Shown here in pieces: positions 35,580 to 48,200 of a stretch of DNA of 64,000 nucleotides. Each line of letters begins with the position of its first letter. The stretch's first letter is position 1. Origin of the DNA: Hawksworthiomyces lignivorus (lineage: Eukaryota > Ascomycota > Sordariomycetes > Ophiostomatales > Ophiostomataceae). The notes beneath the pieces were generated by a model that was not told the origin of the DNA, ran no database searches, and saw only the letters and a program-made list of their open reading frames with translations. Location: the NCBI GenBank assembly GCA_002917075.1, contig NTMA01000025.1:186001-250000 (forward strand), in the 5' to 3' direction. A program made the translations under genes and the position numbers.

Positions 35580-38280
35580 TCACCTCGCATTATTTTGCGT
35601 GCGGCTCAAGTCAGGGCTGTTGCCCCGTAACTGCCGATAGCTCACTGGCAGATTTGGCGAAGACGAAGACGCCGAATTCTCTTCCCGCATAACCTGCGTC
35701 GTCGGCGTTGGTGTATTCCGTGCGCTGCGGCTGCCGCCGAAGCCGTATACCGGCAAGTCTGGGCTCTGCATGCCACCATAATCGCCGTCGGGTCCACCGG
35801 CTGCACCGCCCGAGTGATGGTCGTCTCGCTCTTCGACGGGCAACATAGGCAATGACGGCGTAGCCGGTGTGCCCGGAGAGAGAGGGTATGCGCCGCGATC
35901 AGCGACGTCACTGTTGCTGTTACTGTTTGTGTTGTTGTTGGTGCTCCTGCGTAGCGTGTTGCGGCTGTTGCTGCGGCTGCCGGTCGTGTTCGTGCCGTTT
36001 CCATACTCGCGGCTGACGGTGCTCGGTGAGGGCGACCCGTTGCGGAGCTTTTCTGATCCCATGGCCGCCGCCGCCGCCGCGCTGGCGGCCCCGGCTGCCA
36101 CGCCAGCCGCACCCATGTACGGCGCGGGCGACTTGTTCCCGTAGGCGCGGCGGCGCTGGTGGCTCGCGCCCCCTGGTTGCCGGAAAGCAGATACAACGGA
36201 CTCGGTCTCGTCGGGGTCGTCCAGCATGAGGAGGCGGTCGCGGGGCCCGCCGCCGAGGCCCGGCCCGCTGATGGCGGCGGCGCTGTGAAACTTGCCACTA
36301 GCGGACTTGAGGTTGGCTACGTCGTCGCCGGTGGTGCCTCGCGCGGTCGCGGCGAGAGCGTCAAGCTCGTTGTTGGCCAGGTGGACCTGCGACTTGACGA
36401 AGGATGTGCGGTCGTCGGCCATGTACTGGTAGCGGGCATCTGGGTTGTTGCGGAAGAAGATGACAATGGTGGTGATGATGATCATGAGCAGGAGGATGAG
36501 GGTGACGGCGGCGTTAAGGACCCAGAAGATCAGGCCGACAATGCCTGTGCCCAGCGGCGGTTGCTTGAAGACGTTGGAGAAGATGAGCAGGATGATGGCG
36601 TTGAGAAAATTGACCACGCAGATGGTGATGTTGAACGAGTTTGTGCTCTTGTCCATCCAGGGACGCAGGTAGACTGCAGACTTTGTCAATACTAAACAAA
36701 CAAAGAAGCGAATAAAAAGCCAAAGGAGGAGAGAGAGAATACTGACTTGCTCCGACCAAGGCCACAGCCTCGATGACTATTAGGCCGATCGCCTGGGCCG
36801 TGCCTGACTTCTGCGCGAAGGCGATGAAGATGGCCTTGAGCAGCGAGTGCACTAGCACGGGCACGATAAAGTAGTAGCCCGAGGCGCGGAACTGCACGTA
36901 GAAGCAGCCCCACTTGTTGAGCGTGCGCGGGTCGGAGAACAGGATGTAGGCCGGGTTGCGGTGCAGGCCGATGGACCGCGAGGCGATGCGGATGACCGTG
37001 TACGCGCCGTAGGCCAGGGCCAGGGCAGGCATGACGAAGAAGATGACGGCGTCGACGACCTCCGCGGGCGAGTCGGCCTGGGTAAACTCGTAGAGGCAGA
37101 AGATGGCCAGCGCGGGGAACGCGGCGAGCAGGCAGCGGAAGAGCACACCCTTGAGGATGGTGCGCCAGCCGTTGCGGAACTCGAGGGTGCGCTCGGTGCG
37201 GCCGTTGATCCAGCGCGCGCGCACGGCCAGCTCGCAGGCGGCCTTTGTCAGGACGACGCACAGCGCGGCGGCGACCATCATGGCCACGAAGAAGCCGATC
37301 ACCGTCAGGAACGCGTTGGTCGGCTCGATGCCCGCGCGGAACGCCGCCCGCTGGATGCCGAAGACGACGAAGCTGCCAGAGTCGTTGCGGATGACGCCGC
37401 GGCGCGCGAGCTTGGCGGCGGCGGCACCGTCGCCGAGCAGCGCCCGCTTCTGCACCGCCACGGACACGTCCGAGAGCGAGTCGAACAGGGTCGACGGCGA
37501 GCCGCCCGTCGCCCGCTGGTACCAGGTCAACACGTTCTGCATAAAGTTGAGCTTGATCAGGCCCAGCGACCACTGGAAGTCCTGCGTCCACCCCTGCACA
37601 ATGGGCGGCAGCGGCATGCCGCAGAGGCCGACCATGGCCTGCGCCTGGAAGTACGAGAAGAGGGCTGTCGCGTGCACGGCCACGTGCGATGCCGCGTTGA
37701 AGTGGCCGAGCTGCCCGATTACGGCCGACGCCAGCAGCGTCGCCAGGATCACCATCGCCGACGCCCACTGCACGCCGACGAGGTCGACCGTCTTGCCGTT
37801 AGACACGTCTAGTTCGAGACACGCGGCGGTGTGGCCTGCCTGGTCGCCCGTGGTCATGTTCACGTAGACGCGGACTTTGGCGTCGAGGTCGGGGAAGGTG
37901 TAGGCGATGCCTGGGATCTGATTTTGGGCACCCGAGCTCAGCTTCAGGACGAAGGGCGGCGAGTCGGTCTTGGCCGCGACCATGGGACACAGGCCGGGGA
38001 GGCCAATCTGGCAGGGGTCGACGGTCCTATGGAGAAAGTCATAGCCGTAGACGGTAATTGTGATATCGAATACAGCGTATCCCTCAATGGAAGACACGCC
38101 AATGAGGTGGACATAGGCGGAATTAGTATCTGGCGTGTAGGAGATATTAAGAAGACTGGCAGTGAACTGAGAGTTGTCCTGGCAGGTATTGAGAGACGTT
38201 GAGCGAAGGACGTCCTGGGCCGCGACGGCGGTGGTGAAGACGGCGGCTACTGTGGCCCCGAGGAGAGATAACCACTTCAT
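35580..38280 (-). CDS. Flc/TRP-like family membrane protein
   Basis: Two exons, 38280-36747 and 36673-35580, encode 875 residues. A 73-bp intron (GTCAGT donor, CTGCAG acceptor) joins VALVGA to IYLRPWMDKSTNSF; the later CAG is used because the earlier AAAG breaks the frame. Residues 1-21 are a signal peptide, about 22-165 an ML-like extracellular domain (DVLRSTSLNTCQ, PGIAYTFPDLDAKV), then about nine membrane helices containing IVQGWTQDFQWSLGLI and HRNPAYILFSDPRTLNKWG. The C-terminal 290 residues are cytosolic and low-complexity, rich in Ser, Asn, Thr and Pro. Yeast Flc1-3 and fission yeast Pkd2 relatives affect FAD import into the ER, calcium signalling and cell-wall integrity. Which of these applies here cannot be told from sequence. 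Confidence 0.92.
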
Positions 38281-41200
38281 GGCTGCGGGTGAAGAGGTGG
38301 TGACAAACGAGTGACTGAATTTTTCATACGATAAGAGGTTATTACACCCTGATTATCGAGATACTCGACCAACGGAAATACACAACGGTTGCAAACCTGG
38401 TCCCCTAACCGCTAATTCATGGTAGAAGCGAAGATCAAGCAGGACACAAACGATGCCCTTGAAATTCTCCAAAACGAAGCCGAAAAATAAATAAAAGTAT
38501 CGATGAAATTTTGCTTAGTCCGAATAACCCGGGGATCGAGCAAAAAGAGAGAGAGAGATAAATGGTAGCGAGCGACAGATGTGGCGCGGAAGCAGCTCGC
38601 GGCACGGTGAAGCGGCTTGCAGATATCTAGACAACGTCAAGATGCAGAAGAAGCAGGGTCAACGAATGAAGGCCAAAAAATTTAAGAGGCGAAATGATAA
38701 AGAGAACGAGAACAAATGCGGCGCACAGGAAGGACAAGGATGCGTGAGACGAACGTGATCATCCGGCTAAAGGAGCGGATGATGTCAAACCTGGGCACGG
38801 AACATAGGGACGAATCAACCAAATGGAAGGACTCGAGCCTATTATAAGTGCATTACGAGAATTAAGAAGGGTCGTCTCCCTCCACCAAAAAAAATCCGCT
38901 CAATATCTCATGTTGGTTCTTAGCCAGCGCACAATGGCGCACCATGGCGCACATCACGTCCGGGTTTGCTGGTGGGGGAACACTGACGATCCGCTCAAAA
39001 GGTGCCAGGCAGCCATTACAGAGCACGGAGCGGAGTGACCTGAAACGATGCTTGGAGAATACCCGTCCAAGCTGTTCTTGACCTGAAAGCTCGTGTTTTT
39101 ATTTCCTTTATGTTTGGGGCTTTGCTCGGCTCCATATTTTCCTGTAGCTGTTTGCCTGTTTTGTCTGGTCTTGTACGGAGTAGATTTTGGATCAACGGGT
39201 AGACGGCGTAGAGCCCACGTATTATGAAGCCTCTTTATAAACACAGCCTCGATGCCAAGCTTTTTTGCCCTACTTCTAGGATATGGAGAAGGAAGACGCG
39301 CATGCCAATGCTCTGTCTCCTGTCTAAGCTTGGGACGCACGGCAAAGGAAGGCCTTCGTGAATGAGAATACGAGTTGCGCTAGAGTCAAAATGGAAATCG
39401 GCTCACCATACCGAACTCTTTATTGTTACGATACATGACTAGCTGTTAAGCTTGTTTCTTTCCGGGAAACGCTAACAAGTGGCACAAAAACCGTCGAATC
39501 AGACACTAAAGGAAGAACGCAAGGCCGAAAGCGTATGTCAGATGTGTAGTGGTGCAGCCCTTTCGAGCTCGGTGTCTAAGGAGGATTGTGTCTCTTTATC
39601 TGTAGTTTGCACCACTCTGAGCTCCTACTAGTCGTATTTTGTCTGCTGTTTTAGTTATCATGCAAATCAGCCGGAATGTTGTTGGACAAAGCGAGGGCTC
39701 TGCTGAGCAAACAAGCAGTGGTGGTAGCCAAGGAAGATAAATGAAACAGGAACCAATGCGCCCCAGCCTACGGCATGACGGGGAGTTTAAAATAAGATGA
39801 AATAAAATAAAAGATAAAATACAAAAGATGAAAACGAAAGTAAAACTGAAGAAGGACAGTGAGGATTTTGGCCATATGAAATGGAGACGACAATGCGTGT
39901 TGGCAGAGCAGGCCAAGAAGTGGAATAGATAGGATACGAGCAAGAGTCGTTGTCTGTCTTACAACACAGAATGCCGAGTTATGTACGTGGCTCGCCTGAG
40001 TCGTGTTAATATTGCTTTGATTGAAGGAAGGGGTCCAGAACGATGCCTAGGAAAAGGGGGAGGGGAGCAGTTGTTCACAAAAATTGCCCGCGCGGCGCAG
40101 TCCGGGGGACCTAAGTGAGGTTTGACGACGAAGGATAGGTACTGCAAAGTGCCAAGGAGAAAGGAAGGGGAAAAAATATTAGGAGGATGTTCAAAAAAAA
40201 AAACTTCCCTGGTCGCCACAATGGCCGAGGTCTTTTTTTCTGGAAACGTCGGCCGAGTTTAGCTAGCTCAGGTAGCACGGCTGTCGAAGAAACCTTAACG
40301 AACCTCTGAAAACGAATAAGATAGAACTCACAGAAGCAGACCTCGTAAACACAGCAAGAACAGGCCACAGAGCTACATTACTTGCTCCGCTAATCACACT
40401 GAGATGACTGCTCATGTAAAGCCGATGGTTCGTCTCACAAGCCGCGAGTCTTTTCGTACTACCGTCACCATAAACGCACACCGCCGAGTCATGAGATGGT
40501 CCGTAACCGCGAGAAGAAACCGTAGAGGATTGAAATTTACGTCATGAACCTAAGTGCAGCCGTGCGCGGACAAGGAAACCAGGCCTGACTCTTAAGACAA
40601 CGTGCGCTCTGGGCTAGAGAAGGGCCAGTCGTCATGCAAGATGCTATGGAAGAAAGATATTAAGCTTTCTTTCCCTCTGTTTCTCGTGGCAAATATCCGT
40701 GCACTCTGTCGAGTCCGATAACCCCCATGTTTAAGTCTATTTTTTGCCCGCCAGCAATCTATCTTTTAGTATGAACCACCCCAAAACTCGCTCGCTCCCG
40801 TATTAACCTGTTCCTTTGCATCGTGACCTCTATAGTTTCTTCCCCGTGTACATGCCAGGTTGTCCAGGTTTTTTCTTTTGGTCTCGGATATCTCGTTTGC
40901 CGAACTGGGATTCTGGCCCCCGAATATTCCACGAGGGGAAAACATTTGAAGATGTTGCTGTAAAGCTTGGGAAGATGACCGCATGGTTCGAAATCCTACT
41001 CATATATTCTGCTTGACGATGTTGCACATCTTACCTGGATCAACATGTAGGACAAAGAGGACAGAAGAAAGACAAGAGGAAGAGAAGATGATTTGCCAAC
41101 ATGTGTAATTTACAAGATGCAATCTCGCACTCATCAAGGGAGACATTCTAGGGGCAGACTGCTGTATGAAGGATGAGCTATATTGCTGGTTTCTGACATG

Positions 41201-41399
41201 CATGCGAACTTTCCCATCTTCCTTTTCCTGTTTTATCATCTTCAACCGACACACGGAGTAAGTGAAGCTAGGAACAAATATATTACTGGTGATCCTTGAA
41301 ACTTTGCCGATACGCGGCCGGTGTACATATCGTGTAGCCAAAAACCCATAAGGCTGCAGAAGCAAAGAGTATCACAAAGATGCCACTTTGGTTCGCGAG
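38281..41399. other. Gene-free intergenic region (3.1 kb)
   Basis: No coding signal on either strand. Short open frames such as 39596-39943 minus are hydrophobic but have no linked exons or domain. Presumably contains promoters of the Flc-family gene (left) and of the small secreted protein (right). Confidence 0.45.
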
Positions 41400-41407
41400 T
41401 ATATAAA
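41400..41407 (+). promoter_or_regulatory. TATA box of the small Cys-rich protein gene
   Basis: TATATAAA lies 157 bp upstream of the start codon at 41564; the leader between (41460-41563) is rich in CAA and ACC with no ATG, as expected of an efficient fungal 5' UTR. Confidence 0.6.
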
Positions 41408-41563
41408 GATGAGGTGCTTCCAGCTCAACAAGGAATATTTGTCTCAAAGAGTTTAACATCAACAGCAACAATCTGAACCAACAAGCAAAGCATCTCATTC
41501 AATTTCACTCCAATTCTTCTTGATCTTCACCACCAGCAATCCTAACAAACTACCACCATCAAA

Positions 41564-41925
41564 ATGAAGTTCTCTCTCTTTACTATCATGGCCTTCGCCG
41601 CCCTCGCCTATGCCACGCCTACGACTCTTGAAGAGTCCCGTGGTGGCTGCCGTGTAAGTGATCTGTTACTCCTGTATTGGATATAGCGGTTTGCTTTCTT
41701 TAGTGTCTTACTGACAACAACAGTCCTACCATGGACATAGCCACGAGTGCCACGACAAGGAGTATCACTACTACTGTGGCGAAAGTGGTGACGGGTACAA
41801 GTGCTGCGTACGTGTTTTTCCCCTTAAGACTGTATATCGTCTATGCACTGAGTGATAGCATGAAAGAAGAAGCGCTGTAGAAAAATACAAGGCTAACAAT
41901 TCCTTTCTAGAGCGACCGCTGCTAA
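41564..41925 (+). CDS. Small secreted six-cysteine protein
   Basis: Three exons, 41564-41653, 41724-41807 and 41911-41925, all in phase 0, encode 62 residues. Both introns have textbook signals: GTAAGT with ACTGAC and CAG, and GTACGT with GCTAAC and CTAG. Residues 1-17 (MKFSLFTIMAFAALAYA) form a signal peptide. The mature part is rich in His, Tyr, Gly and charged residues, with Cys spaced C-x9-C-x8-C-x8-CC-x3-C, ending DRC. The C...C...C...CC...C order is shared by knottin-like and defensin-like peptides, but no named family is recognised. The last exon encodes only SDRC, and intron 2 follows the CC pair. Such genes are commonly antimicrobial peptides or host-interaction effectors. The individual exons are too short for simple open-frame searches. 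High TATA and leader quality suggests strong, regulated expression. Confidence 0.8.
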
Positions 41926-42694
41926 ATGGTACCGTGCCTAGCCTCCACGAGAAAGACAGAGGATCTAATGTTGTGGAGAGGCAATGGTGTGAAAGAAGGA
42001 CAGGATTCAGAATGCTTTTTTGATATGAATCGCAGGAGAAGGAAGCTTTCGTTGGTCGTCATTTGAGCCAGACTGTCTTCAAACGTCAATAAATAGACAC
42101 AAGGCGGACGATCTCCCGTTATATAAAATAAGCATACTGTTTTTGTTATCTATGAACAATATAAATCTTTCCAGGCCTGGATATAATACCGCTTTGCCAA
42201 GCCGCGGCCAGAGTGCTCTGCCAAGAAGCCAATTGCCAGGAAAGACGGCGAGGCTGCAGTGAATACACGTGATATGCATCCAGCACACCGAGCCCTCCCC
42301 TTATGAGGCCGAGAAGGGGGCGGAGAAGAAAAAGAATAAGAAAAAACACGAATGCAAAGATGTTGCACATAGCTTTTTCTACGCCGCCGAGGCACATTCA
42401 CTGACACACACACATTTTCTTAGCAATGTCGTTTCAATTCAAGGTGCCCATTTGCCATCGGCTAACATTATCTTTTGTTTCTCACCCTCTTCCCGTGAAC
42501 TGAAGGCGCAGGTGAAATACAAAAGCACAATAAAACATGAAGTGTGGGAAATCAAAACAAAATTATGGTTCACGTGGTTCCTCATATTCCATTGCCTTCC
42601 TATGCTTGCGGCATTCTCCCTCATGCTTGACCAAGGGCCCTGGGGACTCTGAAACGTCCATTCTGCCATCGTTTGCTTGTTCCAGCTCAGTTCT
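41926..42694. other. Convergent intergenic region
   Basis: About 770 bp between the 3' ends of the small secreted protein gene and the metacaspase gene. No coding signal seen. Confidence 0.45.
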
Positions 42695-44046
42695 TCACAT
42701 GACAAAGAGAAGATTGACATCTGGTTTTTTACATAGTATTAGCATAGGCTCCAAAGATACAAAGAGATGCCGAGAGAAGATCGGCAACGCCCAAAAAAAA
42801 AAAATAAAGAAAGAAAGAAAGAAAGATAGATAGACGACTCACCCAATGGATGGCTGCACGACAGCTGCGGCTTCTGCGAGTACTTGCTGGCCAGCACGTC
42901 GCGGATGCTGTTGAGCATCTCGAGGTAGCTCTGGTTGGGGTTCTGCGTCATGGCGGTGATGAAGGCCCAGGACATGGCGCCGGTGGCCTGGGAGGCGATG
43001 GTGGCGTCAGCGCTGGTCTGGTCGTCCTTGCTGCCGGACCAGAGGATGACGTCGGCGGGGCTGGTGCGGGTGGCGACGGTGCGCTTGTAGGCGCCGTCGC
43101 CCTTGTAGGCGGTGCGGGCAAAGTCAAAGATGCTGGTGGCGACGCCGGCGAGGTTGCCCGAGGCGTAGGCCATGACGGCGCCAAGCAGGCCCTTGCCGGC
43201 CTCCTCGGCGAGGTTGGGCTCCTTGAGGACGCCCTTAGTGGAGTAGATGTAGGGCAGGTCGAGGATAGAGCCCGAGTGGCACGAGTCGAAGATGGCGGTG
43301 AGGCGCACGCCCGGCTGCAGGGGCCGCACGACGATCTGGTGGATCTCGTCGTCGACGATCTGGCCGGCCTGCTTGAAGTCGACGGGGAAGATGGTCTCGT
43401 CGTAGCCGTCCTCCTCGTCGCCGTCCAGGTCCTCGGTCTGGCCGCCGTGGCCTGAGTAGTGCAGGAACAGCGCGTCGTTGGGCTGGGCGCCGCCCACCAG
43501 CCACTGCATGGCGCGCAGAATGTTCTGGCGCGTGGGCCGCAGCACCGGGTCGTGCTGGTCGTCGGTCAGAATGACCATGTCCTCGCGGCGGTAGTTCTGG
43601 CGCTCCATCAAAAAGCGCGACACGTTGTGCACGTCGTTGATGCACCCCCGCAGCGCGTTGTCCGTGCCGATGTAGTTGATGCCGATAAGCAGCGCCTTGC
43701 GCTTGCCCGTGCAGTTGCTGTACTGGAACGTGTAGTCCGTCGGCGCGCCGTGGCCGAAGCTCTGAGCGCCCTGCGGCGGCGCCGCCGCGGCGCGGTTCTG
43801 GTAGCCCTGGTGCTGGTAGCCGCCATATCCCTGCGGCTGTCCGTATCCCTGCGGCGGGTACTGCTGCTGGGGGTAGCCGTACTGGTCGTAGCCCTGTGGT
43901 GGAGGAGCTTGGGGCGGAGGGTAGGCATTTGGCGGAGGAGCGCCGTAGCCACCGTAGCCGCCGTAGCCACCGTAGCCACCATCGCCTTGACCGGGGCCGT
44001 AGCCTTGTCCTGGGTAGCCGTAGCCCTGCTGGCCGTTGTTCCACAT
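42695..44046 (-). CDS. Metacaspase (type I)
   Basis: Two exons, 44046-42843 and 42720-42695, encode 409 residues; the 122-bp intron carries GTGAGT, a GCTAAT branch site, an ACCAG acceptor and a GAAA microsatellite. Residues 1-105 form a Gly/Tyr/Gln/Pro-rich prodomain with [13 protein letters not shown] and [12 protein letters not shown] repeats. The peptidase C14 domain follows, with catalytic His200 in HYSGHGGQ and Cys256 in DSCHSGS, plus [11 protein letters not shown] and RGCINDVHN. The last exon adds DVNLLFVM. Metacaspases are calcium-dependent Arg/Lys-specific cysteine proteases involved in protein quality control, ageing and stress-linked death. An in-frame ATG at 44169 upstream would add a basic leader unlike the family, so 44046 was chosen. 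Confidence 0.95.
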
Positions 44047-44640
44047 CGTGGAGGAGGAATAAGAGAGGGAGAAGGGTCTGGAGATATGGATTGAGGTTGA
44101 GATTGGCAGAGGAAGGGAGAGAACTTCGAGAGGTGTCGTCGGTAGTCGCTTGATGCGAAATTTCGCCACAGGGTATCAGCAAGCACTAGACAGGCTGTCG
44201 TCAGCAATCTGTCAACTCTACTAGCGTAGAGAAGTATGCAGGGACCAGGGAAACAGGAAGAAGAGAATTACCAATGTGATATTGTGCGTTTGTCTCTCTT
44301 CTTTTCCTTTTTTTTGCTTTGTTGTCCCTCCTTCTCTCGAGGACTGTGCACGCAACCCGCCGCCGGCTGAGCGACGGCGTTATTGGGCCTCACGCCGCTG
44401 GGGGCTGCCTCAGGGACCTATTGGCGATCTGCCTGCTTAGCCTCGTTCTTTCTTGGCTTTTCTTGGGGCTGCCTTGGCTGTCCGTTTGACTCGCTCCTTC
44501 CTGGCGCGATTGCTTACTTTTTTGGTCGGCATCTTTGGTGGGGTTCCTTCCTCCGTTCTAAGCTGCTCTTTCAGCTGAGACTGGCAGAACCCCTCATTCT
44601 TTCCCGGAAGAATCCCGAAAACAGGGAGAACTGCACAAGA
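44047..44640. other. Intergenic region upstream of the metacaspase
   Basis: About 600 bp, presumably the metacaspase promoter and 5' UTR. No gene seen; a CT-rich stretch lies at 44280-44340. Confidence 0.4.
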
Positions 44641-45005
44641 GCAAAGTATTAAAAATACGCAAGAGGCCAGGCCAAACACTGAGATCACTCCTCTATTACA
44701 CGCAACTCGATCTTGATGAGATGGTGCAAACTGCTAGATCTACGTGTATTGTAGATCTCTTATCGTTATCGATGCTTTCCTAGTCGTACCTTTCATCCTG
44801 TTGGTCTTGTTGGCTTGCACCTGTCGTCCACTCGCCACTGGACCCCTCCTCTTTCCCCTGGTATGTGTGCTCTTTCCCTTTTTAGTCTTGTTTAAATATG
44901 GATCCCAACCCTCTTTCTTGCCTTTGCTTTTCTTTATATGGCCTGCTCTTGGTCCGTTCTCCTCGCATAACCTACCATGGAAGGAACAACTTGAAAGCAA
45001 TAACT
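44641..45005 (+). repeat. Dispersed repeat, copy 1 (LTR-like)
   Basis: Diverged partner of 51434-51805 in the same orientation. Shared blocks include ATACGCAAGAG, GATCACTCCTCTATTAC, GATGGTGCAAACTGCTAGAT, CTTTCCCTTTTTAGTC and AAATATGGATC, in the same order and spacing. It ends just after the 3' end of the ABCC transporter. It may be a solo LTR of an old retroelement; no perfect terminal TG..CA or target-site duplication was established. Confidence 0.75.
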
Positions 45006-45234
45006 GAAAAGGCGTTGACGGGTATCAAGCTTGTATCGCACGGTGCAGCAAAGCCATAGCCATTGGGCTGAATCGTAATACAACATATTTCACCGCATAA
45101 AGTCTAGCACATAAACCTTACCTAGCCAGTATCAATTAGAGCATCTCTTTTTCTTTACTATTGACTTTTAAATCAAGCATAAACACATTCAAAGGTTAAA
45201 CTTGATATTATTACCTATATCTTTCTTGTTGCTG

Positions 45235-48200
45235 TCAAAACGAATTAACCATATCTCGAAAAATGCTGTTCGCATCTTGCATCAGAGATACAGGACTTCC
45301 GTGCTCAACAATATGGCCATCCCGCAAAACAACAACCTCGTTAAACCCCGAGTCTCGTTCGACAACACTCTTCACGCGGTGGGTCACGGCAAGGACAGTC
45401 CAGTGTCGGAACTCGGTTTGAATAAGCCTGTTAATGAGTTTTTCAGTTTGAGCGTCGAGACTGAAGAATGTTAGTGACTTGATATCTAAGAGAATAGAAT
45501 GAAATTACTGCACGTACTGGGTCGTGGCCTCGTCGAGAAGCAGGACCCGGCTGTCGCGGAGCATAGCCCGGGCCATGCAAAAGAGTTGGCGCTGGCCGGT
45601 GCTGAGCCATTCCAGCTTAAGTTCCTCATCCAGTCCGCCCCTCTCGGCAATTATAGCTGCAATACCCGTTTTCTCGAGTGCACTCAACAGTGGCTCATCT
45701 CTTTTGCCATACTTCTCGAAAGGATCTAAGTTGAGCCTCACAGAACAGCCGCTCAGGAAGAAAGGCTCCTGCGGGAGCGCCACAAGGGAAGTTCGTATGT
45801 GATCGGCCGAGATAGTCGAGAGGTCCACTCCGTCTATGGTGATGTCTCCTGTGTCGAGCTCGAGTAGGCGCAAGATGAGCGCCAAGAGAGTCGACTTACC
45901 ACTGCCAGTGCGTCCACATATGGCAATCTTTGAACCAGCCGTAATGGTTAAGTTGATGTCGTCCAGCACCTTGTGAAAGTTACCTTGGCTGTTGCTGTAG
46001 GAAGCCGATACATTGCGAAAGACGAGTTCTCCACCCGATGGCCAGCGTTGGTCGACATCTCTATCTTGTTCCTTCTCTATCTCTGTAGGCGTCTTGTCTA
46101 CATAGTTTCGTATGCGTGTAACCGCACCCAGGGACGTCTCAAAGTTGGTCCCGTTTACAATTAGCGCAGAGAGGGTGCCGCCCAGGCTCATGACGCTGAC
46201 AAGTGCGACGCCGAGAAAGCCCGGGTCGATCTTGTCTCGCAGCGCAACCGCCAAACCCATCAACAAGGTAGCTAACCCTGCCGTGGTCAGGTCCAAAACG
46301 AGCGTGAGCCAGCGTTGCAAGCAGAACAACAAATAGTATGGCCGTTGCGAACGATCAATCAGCTTCAGATTCTCCTGCTCCACAGCCGAGGACCACGAAA
46401 ATGCACGGATAGTCACCAAACCAGAAAATGTTGCGATAAAGTTGCTAAACAGCGGAGCCTTGAGCTCGAGCTCGAGGACGCGCAACTGGCGCGAGGTTTT
46501 GAGATAGATGCGCTGGAGGAAATACAAGATAACAGCGAGAGCGGGAACAGACAAGGCAAGGTAGCCCGAGGCAATACAGGTCAGGATGATCTCGGCCACT
46601 GCGGAGACAAGCCGCTCTGAGCCCAGTATGAAGCTGAGCGGAAGTGCCATATCTGTCAGATTTAGATCTCCCGTTAAGCTGTGCAGGCAGTCAGTCGAAC
46701 GCTTTGGAAGGTAGCATAACAAGAAACGAACAAAGGGAATACGAACTGATTTACAATCGCCCCGGTATCGTGAGCCACCAGGAAAGAGAGGGGTGCACTA
46801 GAAATATGTATTAGTTAGAGTTGAAAATAACCTAGACCCGGCTATAGTGCCTTCATACTTGAGTGTGGCATAAAGTAGCTTCCGGTGGAGATTTTTGGCC
46901 GATCGTGGGACGAGGACCAGTAGCATATATCTAAGGCTCTCGATTAGTACAACTTCACATATCAGAATGACAAGTAACAGTGCAAGGGAATGCCTCACCC
47001 AGTCTCTAGAGCAATGAACATGATCGCCCCAACAGAAAAGGCCATATAGACACCAGTCCATTTCCCGACATTATCATTAGGATGCTTCTCATTGTCGGCC
47101 ACCCAATACTTGAGCCACAGCGCTTTCGTGATGTTAGCATAGTCCTACTCTAAGTTGGAATATGAAGACTCACGCTGTGCCGTGTTGCAGCCAACCAAGC
47201 AAAAAACCAGTAGAGCAAAACCGAAGATTGCGTCAGATCCCAGGGACTTAATGTAATAGTAAAAAGCACCGACTTTCTTTGAGGGTTTCTGCCGCTCTAT
47301 GGTGTGCTGGTCATCCGAAGGGTCTTGACTGACAGCCGCAACTGCGACTTGGGCCGCCTTGGAGCTTCCTTTTGCTTCATTTCCCGTGCTTAAGACAAGC
47401 CTTCGGTTGTCTTCTTCAATCTCATTGACCTTGTTTGCGCCCTTTTGTTTGGTTTGGCTGTGACACAAGTGAGAAATATATTTATTTGTTTCCTTTAGGG
47501 TCTGTAGGTCCCCACGGTCAATGATATGGCCCCCATCTCCAAGAACGAGAATCTCGTCTGCATGCGAAAGCCATTGAGCTAGCAAAGAAAAGAGATCAGT
47601 ACGCACGGGTTTGAATGATACAGGCTCACTTCGCTTTCTTAGACTTACGATTATGCGTAGCAAACACAATAGTTCTGCCGTCCAGTAGAAAAAGCCCCGA
47701 CTTGCCAAGAAGAGCCTCGAAGCATTCGGCTGAGGTGGCCGAGTCCAGTCCGGCCAGCGTGTCATCCATCACGATGAGCTTCTTCTCGCTGTATGCAGCT
47801 CTAGCCAGCGACTAAAGTATCCATTGTACAATAAGCATTCGATGCGCTGGGTGAAAAAGGCAAAGTGTCGCACGCGAACCACTTACAATTCTCTGTTTTT
47901 GTCCACCTGAAAGAAATGAGCCGTTACTTCCTGCCAAAGTTTCATCCCCTTCGGGAAGTTGTGCAAAATCATGCACCAGCTGGCAGGCTTCAATTACTGA
48001 CTGATACCGCTGTTCGTCATAGGGCGACACGCCAAGAATATTTTTCTTGAGGCTGATGTTCAGAATCCACGGGTCCTGATCGCAGTAGGCAATCTGCTTT
48101 GGCGAGGCGCACTCTACGGTACCCGACAGAATGTGTGTCTCGCCCAGAATCGACCGTAGCAAAGTCGACTTGCCCGACCCCACCGGGCCTGTGACGATGG

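Noticed and set aside
42800..42835. GAAA/GATA microsatellite as a regulatory site
   Set aside because: It lies inside the last metacaspase intron and looks like simple slippage sequence.
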